Positions 6,774-9,197 of a DNA stretch of 9,197 bases are shown here, piece after piece. The notes under the pieces are model-generated. The model was not told where the DNA came from. It ran no database searches and saw only the letters and a program-made list of their open reading frames with translations. Both the position numbers and the translations under genes were made by a program. Numbering within the stretch: the first letter of the stretch is position 1; each line of letters starts with the position of its first letter. The DNA is from Prevotellaceae bacterium (GTDB lineage Bacteria; Bacteroidota; Bacteroidia; Bacteroidales; UBA932), in NCBI GenBank assembly GCA_031288885.1, contig JAITQP010000191.1:1-9197 (forward strand), given 5' to 3'.

Positions 6774-6900
6774 GGGAAAACCAAAACGGTTTTCCCTGAG
6801 TAAAACGTTAAATTATGCTTGCTCCTTAGGGTGGCACGTAGCGCACCCTTTTGCTTTTCGCAAGAAGCTGCTTCCCCGAAAAGCGGCGGAATAGAGCGCC
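6774..6900 (-). promoter_or_regulatory. Multi-hairpin leader upstream of the barrel-glnK-amt operon
   Basis: Four hairpins lie in series. The first is GGGAAAACC (6774-6782) with GGTTTTCCC (6788-6796), a perfect 9-bp stem 20 bp before the start codon. The second is AGGGTG (6828-6833) with CACCCT (6844-6849). The third is GCTTTTCG (6853-6860) with CGAAAAGC (6877-6884), 8 bp, with an inner GAAG/CTTC stem. The fourth is GGCG (6885-6888) with CGCC (6897-6900). The stretch is more GC-rich than neighbouring gaps. It does not match a riboswitch class I recognise, and none of the hairpins has a U-tail on the minus strand. It could be a structured 5' leader, an RNA-protein site, or a repeat remnant. 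Confidence 0.4.
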
Positions 6901-6920
6901 GGCAGTAGGCATCCCGTTTT

Positions 6921-6928
6921 TAACTTTG
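6921..6928 (+). promoter_or_regulatory. Possible -7 box on the plus strand
   Basis: TAACTTTG fits the Bacteroides -7 consensus TAnnTTTG exactly and is followed by CA. There is no TTTG about 19 bp upstream, and no gene starts downstream on the plus strand before dapL (which is antisense). Any transcript would be a small or antisense RNA. TTTGCAC recurs at 6958-6964. A chance match is quite possible. Confidence 0.2.
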
Positions 6929-7027
6929 CACATGCTTACATCCCCCTTACAGGAGATTTTGCACGAAAAAGTAGTAGGTTAGTGTTTTCATAATTGTCAT
7001 TTTTTAACGGAGCTGCTTTTGGTACGC

Positions 7028-7072
7028 CGCTTTTGTCCTCCGCGGTAGTACAAAAGCGCGGTAGTACAAAAG
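7028..7072. repeat. 16-bp tandem duplication with inverted copy
   Basis: CGCGGTAGTACAAAAG occurs twice, head to tail (7041-7056, 7057-7072), 11 bp beyond the dapL stop codon. CGCTTTTGT (7028-7036) is an inverted copy of ACAAAAGCG (7051-7059), so a 9-bp stem with a 14-nt loop can form. The hairpin could mark the 3' end of the dapL transcript, but no T-run follows it directly. Confidence 0.7.
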
Positions 7073-7083
7073 CTTGCTACACG

Positions 7084-8313
7084 TTACAGCTTCCAGCTTT
7101 TTATGCGCTCCACTGCCTCTACGGTAGCGGATTTTTTTCCAAAGGCGGTGAGCCTCACGAAGCCCTCGCCGCTGGCGCCAAACCCTGCGCCCGGGGTGGT
7201 TACTATTTGCAGCTCGTTGAGCAGCCGGTCAAAAAACTCCCACGAGGTGTGCCTGTTGGGCGTTTGCACCCAAATGTAGGGAGCGTTTACGCCGCCGTAG
7301 GTTGTCATCCCTATTGCCTCCAAGCCCGACTTTATCACGCGCGCGTTTTCCATGTAGTAGGCGATAGTTTCCTGTATTTGCCGCTTCCCCTCGGGCGAGT
7401 AAACCGCCTCTGCCGCGCGCTGCACCACGTATGCCGTCCCGTTAAATTTGGTGGCCTGCCGGCGCTTCCAAACGTCGTTGAGCGCCACCTGCTGCCCCAA
7501 CTTGGTTTTCACCTTAAGCGCCTTGGGCACTACGTTATACCCGCACCGCACGCCGGTAAACCCTGCCGTTTTGGAGAAGCTCCTGAACTCCACCGCCACC
7601 TGCTTTGCGCCCTCTATCTCGTAGATGCTGTGCGGCACGTCGCTCTCGTGGATGAACGCCTCGTAGGCTGCGTCAAATAAAATAAGAACGTTGTTTTGCA
7701 GGGCGTAGTCCACCCACTTTTTCAGCTCAGCCTTGGAGAGCGTTGTCCCCGTTGGGTTGTTGGGGTAGCACAGGTACACCACGTCCACCTGCTTTGCCGG
7801 CAGCGCCGGAGTGAAGCCGTTTTGAGCCGTGCACGGCAAATACTGAATATTGCTCCACGTATCGCCCTTCAGGTCGCCCGCGCGTCCGCCCATAACGTTG
7901 GTGTCCACGTACACCGGATAAACGGGGTCGGTAACCGCCACAAGGTTATCCGCGCTCAAAATATCGCCAAAATTTCCCGTATCGCTCTTGGCGCCGTCGC
8001 TTACGAAGATTTCATCCTGCGTAACGTCAATGCCGCGCGCCTCAAAATCATTTTTCACAATTGCCTCCAGCAGAAAGGGGTATCCCCTGTCGGGCGCGTA
8101 GCCCCTCATCGTTTCCTCCACCGCCATTTCTGCGGTAGCTTTCTTCATTGCCTCCACCACTGCGGGCGCCAGCGGGCGGGTAACGTCGCCTATCCCTAAG
8201 CTGATGACGTTGGCGGTGGGGTGGTTTGCTTTATAGGCAGCAACCTTTGCCGCAATTTCGGCAAACAGGTAGTTGCCGGCTAACTTCAAAAAATTCTCGT
8301 TTACAAAAGCCAT
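7084..8313 (-). CDS. dapL: LL-diaminopimelate aminotransferase
   Basis: This PLP enzyme (class I aminotransferase fold) converts tetrahydrodipicolinate and glutamate directly to LL-diaminopimelate, the short route to lysine and peptidoglycan found in Bacteroidota, Chlamydiae and plants. It has 409 residues with the DapL-type N-terminus (LKLAGNYLFAEI, then ISLGIGDVTRPL at 37-48) and the substrate loop RGYAPDRGYPFLLEAI (70-85). The PLP site comprises N186 in CYPNNPTG, D214 and Y217 in FDAAYEAF, and Schiff-base lysine K248 in SFSKTAGFTGVR. Carboxylate-binding R387 lies in FVRLTAFG. GRAGD and the ETMRGYAP segment separate it from plain aspartate aminotransferases. The ATG at 8311-8313 starts MAFVNENF. 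It is read in the same direction as the barrel-glnK-amt operon, 329 bp ahead of it. It likely has its own promoter near 8459. Confidence 0.95.
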   Translation of the reverse strand: MAFVNENFLKLAGNYLFAEIAAKVAAYKANHPTANVISLGIGDVTRPLAPAVVEAMKKATAEMAVEETMRGYAPDRGYPFLLEAIVKNDFEARGIDVTQDEIFVSDGAKSDTGNFGDILSADNLVAVTDPVYPVYVDTNVMGGRAGDLKGDTWSNIQYLPCTAQNGFTPALPAKQVDVVYLCYPNNPTGTTLSKAELKKWVDYALQNNVLILFDAAYEAFIHESDVPHSIYEIEGAKQVAVEFRSFSKTAGFTGVRCGYNVVPKALKVKTKLGQQVALNDVWKRRQATKFNGTAYVVQRAAEAVYSPEGKRQIQETIAYYMENARVIKSGLEAIGMTTYGGVNAPYIWVQTPNRHTSWEFFDRLLNELQIVTTPGAGFGASGEGFVRLTAFGKKSATVEAVERIKSWKL

Positions 8314-8458
8314 TCTAATTCTTTGTTCTACAGTTTTTTATCTTCTTTATTTAGTACTCATATTGAGTAGGGCTTCTCTAAGGTTTTTGTTCAGGCTAAA
8401 GTCAACGATTCAAAAGCTACGCAGCGTCCCTTGTATTTTTGATTTTTGTTTGATGATG

Positions 8459-8466
8459 CAAAGGTA
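8459..8466 (-). promoter_or_regulatory. Probable dapL promoter (-7 box)
   Basis: The minus strand reads TACCTTTGCATC, an exact TAnnTTTG -7 box followed by CA, the usual Bacteroides pattern. It lies about 145 bp upstream of the dapL start, implying a long 5' leader. No good TTTG is seen at the -33 distance, only a T-rich stretch. Confidence 0.55.
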
Positions 8467-8479
8467 GCTGTTAACGCGT

Positions 8480-8520
8480 AAAAATAGTACTCGCTCGCAG
8501 GGTACTTTTACACTATTTTT
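8480..8520. repeat. Inverted repeat upstream of the dapL promoter
   Basis: AAAAATAGT (8480-8488) pairs with ACTATTTTT (8512-8520), and inside it AGTAC (8486-8490) can pair with GTACT (8502-8506) in an alternative fold. On the plus strand the right arm leads into a run of eight T, so it could act as a weak terminator or as an operator-like palindrome near the dapL -33 region. Confidence 0.45.
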
Positions 8521-8529
8521 TTTCGCTCA

Positions 8530-8565
8530 TTGGAAATCGTAAGCAAAAGTAGTAATTTTGCTTAC
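8530..8565. promoter_or_regulatory. Palindrome with -7 boxes on both strands
   Basis: A perfect 10-bp inverted repeat, GTAAGCAAAA (8539-8548) with TTTTGCTTAC (8556-8565), holds TAATTTTG (8553-8560) on the plus strand and TACTTTTG (8544-8551, minus strand), both exact TAnnTTTG boxes. On the plus strand TTGG (8530-8533) sits exactly 19 bp upstream, giving a near-consensus -33/-7 pair. On the minus strand the nearest TTTG is 23 bp away. It may be a divergent promoter pair serving dapL and a rightward transcript, or an operator. Confidence 0.5.
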
Positions 8566-8616
8566 AAACTGACACAAAATATAGCGAAAAACTTTCACAT
8601 TGTAACCACTCAAAAA

Positions 8617-8700
8617 ATGCAACTCTCAAAAATCGGTTTGGAGGGGGGAGGGATTTTTATCTTTTTGCAGGGGAATTTTTGGTTTTATAAAATCCTATAG
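8617..8700 (+). CDS. Possible 27-residue hydrophobic small ORF
   Basis: An ATG at 8617-8619 opens a frame ending with TAG at 8698-8700. The product begins MQLSKIGLEGGGIFIF and ends NFWFYKIL, with a hydrophobic, aromatic-rich second half that could touch a membrane. It lies about 57 bp downstream of the near-consensus plus-strand promoter at 8530-8560, behind an A-rich leader of Bacteroidota style. No family is recognised. An ORF this short can arise by chance in such AT-rich DNA, and the G-run at about 8641-8652 could equally belong to a non-coding repeat. Confidence 0.2.
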   Translation: MQLSKIGLEGGGIFIFLQGNFWFYKIL

Positions 8701-8761
8701 GTTTTTTTCAAATAACGATAGAATGCTATACAGATTTTATACGTTGTTTTAGCACGCTTCG

Positions 8762-8876
8762 CGTCATTGCGAGTGGAGCGAAGCAACCGAAGCGAAGCGG
8801 AGTTCGGCGTAGCCAATCCAGAACCCCCATTTTGCTACGTCCCCCGCTGGATTGCTTCGCTTCGCTTGCAATGACG
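8762..8876. repeat. Palindromic MITE-like repeat, CATTGCGAG...CAATGACG family
   Basis: This is a 115-bp imperfect inverted repeat. The termini CGTCATTGC (8762-8770) and GCAATGACG (8868-8876) are perfect inverses. Inside, CAATCCAG (8814-8821) pairs with CTGGATTG (8847-8854), and both arms are rich in GAAGCGAAGC-type steps. This matches the widespread family of non-coding dispersed palindromes with GTCATTGCGAG ends. It has no coding capacity. The palindrome at 4046-4077 appears to be a shortened relative. Confidence 0.8.
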
Positions 8877-8886
8877 AGGACAAAGT

Positions 8887-9050
8887 ATTGTTGCAATGGC
8901 AGGCGGCGCCGTCCCGTAGGGACGGAATGTGGTTTGCCGTCGCGTTGCCGCGGGCTGTGATGTTCCGTCCCTGCGAGACGGAGAGAGGCGAGGGGCGTGC
9001 CGGTTCTACCAGCATTCTGCCCCTACGGGGCAGCGTCCCGTTGCAACAAT
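8887..9050. repeat. MITE-like element with 10-bp terminal inverted repeats and three REP palindromes
   Basis: Perfect terminal inverted repeats ATTGTTGCAA (8887-8896) and TTGCAACAAT (9041-9050) bound a 164-bp GC-rich block. Inside are CCGTCCC-gta-GGGACGG (8909-8925), a degenerate copy (8965-8981), and CTGCCCC-tac-GGGGCAG (9017-9033). The two perfect copies have 7-bp stems with 3-nt loops. No open frame is convincing. The layout suggests a small non-autonomous element or a REP cluster moved by an external enzyme; no transposase is in the window. No clear target-site duplication was found. Confidence 0.65.
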
Positions 9051-9058
9051 GTCATTCT

Positions 9059-9093
9059 TAATTCCTAATTCTTAATTCCTAATTTTTAATTAT
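9059..9093. repeat. Heptamer array (TAATTNN)x5 just before uvrB
   Basis: Five head-to-tail 7-mers run TAATTCC, TAATTCT, TAATTCC, TAATTTT, TAATTAT. The array is the counterpart of that at 4119-4153 and also follows a CATTGCGAG palindrome. It ends 12 bp before the uvrB start codon, so it forms much of the immediate uvrB leader. Confidence 0.85.
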
Positions 9094-9105
9094 TAAGCTT
9101 TTCTC

Positions 9106-9197
9106 TTGGTTTTTGAGTTAACTTCCGAATATCAGCCAACCGGCGACCAGCCGACCGCCATAGCGGAGCTGGTGGCGGCGCTGCGTAGCGGTACGCC
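9106..9197 (+). CDS. uvrB: Excinuclease ABC subunit B, N-terminal fragment (TTG start)
   Basis: UvrB is the damage-verifying helicase-like subunit of nucleotide excision repair, loaded by UvrA and partner of UvrC. Thirty codons are visible before the right edge. After the initiator they read VFELTSEYQPTGDQPTAIAE and then LVAALRSGT, the canonical UvrB N-terminus that leads to the Walker A motif (outside the window). The same frame has a TAA at 9094-9096, and no ATG or GTG lies between it and the conserved region, so TTG at 9106-9108 is the only sensible start. There is no Shine-Dalgarno; the leader is AT-rich and partly made of heptamer repeats. The identification is strong despite the short length. 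Confidence 0.9.
   Translation, partial: MVFELTSEYQPTGDQPTAIAELVAALRSGT

Noticed and set aside
6831..6856. TGGCACG...TTTTGC resembling a sigma-54 promoter on the plus strand
   Set aside because: The spacing between the GG and GC elements is too long for -24/-12, it points away from the operon, and the bases are part of the hairpins.
8273..8467. Plus-strand 64-residue hydrophobic frame over the dapL start
   Set aside because: It overlaps the dapL start and promoter antisense, with a composition typical of AT-rich non-coding DNA.
8900..9040. CRISPR array suggested by repeated palindromes
   Set aside because: The repeats differ in sequence, the spacing is irregular, and there are no spacers of constant length and no cas genes.
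8764..9061. Open frames of 69-83 residues inside the repeat region
   Set aside because: They are read through MITE/REP palindromes, and their content is explained by the repeats.
1..9197. tRNA, rRNA, integrase or phage genes
   Set aside because: None could be recognised on either strand; the gaps contain only the palindromes, repeats and promoter-like sites listed.

Overview
The window looks like a chromosomal segment of a Bacteroidota bacterium, most likely order Bacteroidales. The evidence is a type III glutamine synthetase, an LL-diaminopimelate aminotransferase (DapL), leaders without clear Shine-Dalgarno sequences, and -7 boxes of the Bacteroides type (TAnnTTTG). Genes look moderately GC-rich; the gaps between them are AT-rich and hold many short palindromes and repeats. 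I cannot name the species.

Layout. (1) Positions 1-254 (+) hold the 3' end of a gene with a C-terminal SUMF1/formylglycine-generating-enzyme-like (C-type-lectin-fold) domain. It lacks the catalytic cysteines and resembles the variable region of a diversity-generating retroelement (DGR) target. (2) 255-478 is non-coding, with three hairpins and a terminator. (3) 479-3751 (-) is a probable asnA-glnN operon. (4) 3752-4150 is non-coding: a degenerate direct-repeat tract, a palindrome and a heptamer array. (5) 4151-6754 (-) is a tight cluster of a TorF-like outer-membrane barrel gene, a PII (glnK-type) gene and an ammonium transporter gene (amt), with 21- and 27-bp gaps. (6) 6755-7083 is an intergenic stretch or leader with four stacked hairpins and a 16-bp tandem duplication. 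(7) 7084-8313 (-) is dapL. (8) 8314-9105 has no clear gene but is dense in signals: a dapL promoter, a palindrome with -7 boxes on both strands, a possible 27-residue ORF, two MITE/REP-like elements and a second heptamer array. (9) 9106-9197 (+) is the start of uvrB, with a TTG start codon.

The minus-strand genes form a nitrogen-assimilation block. Amt brings ammonium across the inner membrane, PII senses nitrogen and energy status and probably gates Amt, GlnN fixes ammonium into glutamine, and AsnA fixes it into asparagine. DapL uses glutamate nitrogen for lysine and peptidoglycan precursors. The barrel protein may serve as the outer-membrane entry for the same operon. The least ordinary signals are the DGR-like tail at the left edge, the structured leader of the barrel-PII-Amt operon, and the matching repeat assemblies beside amt and uvrB.
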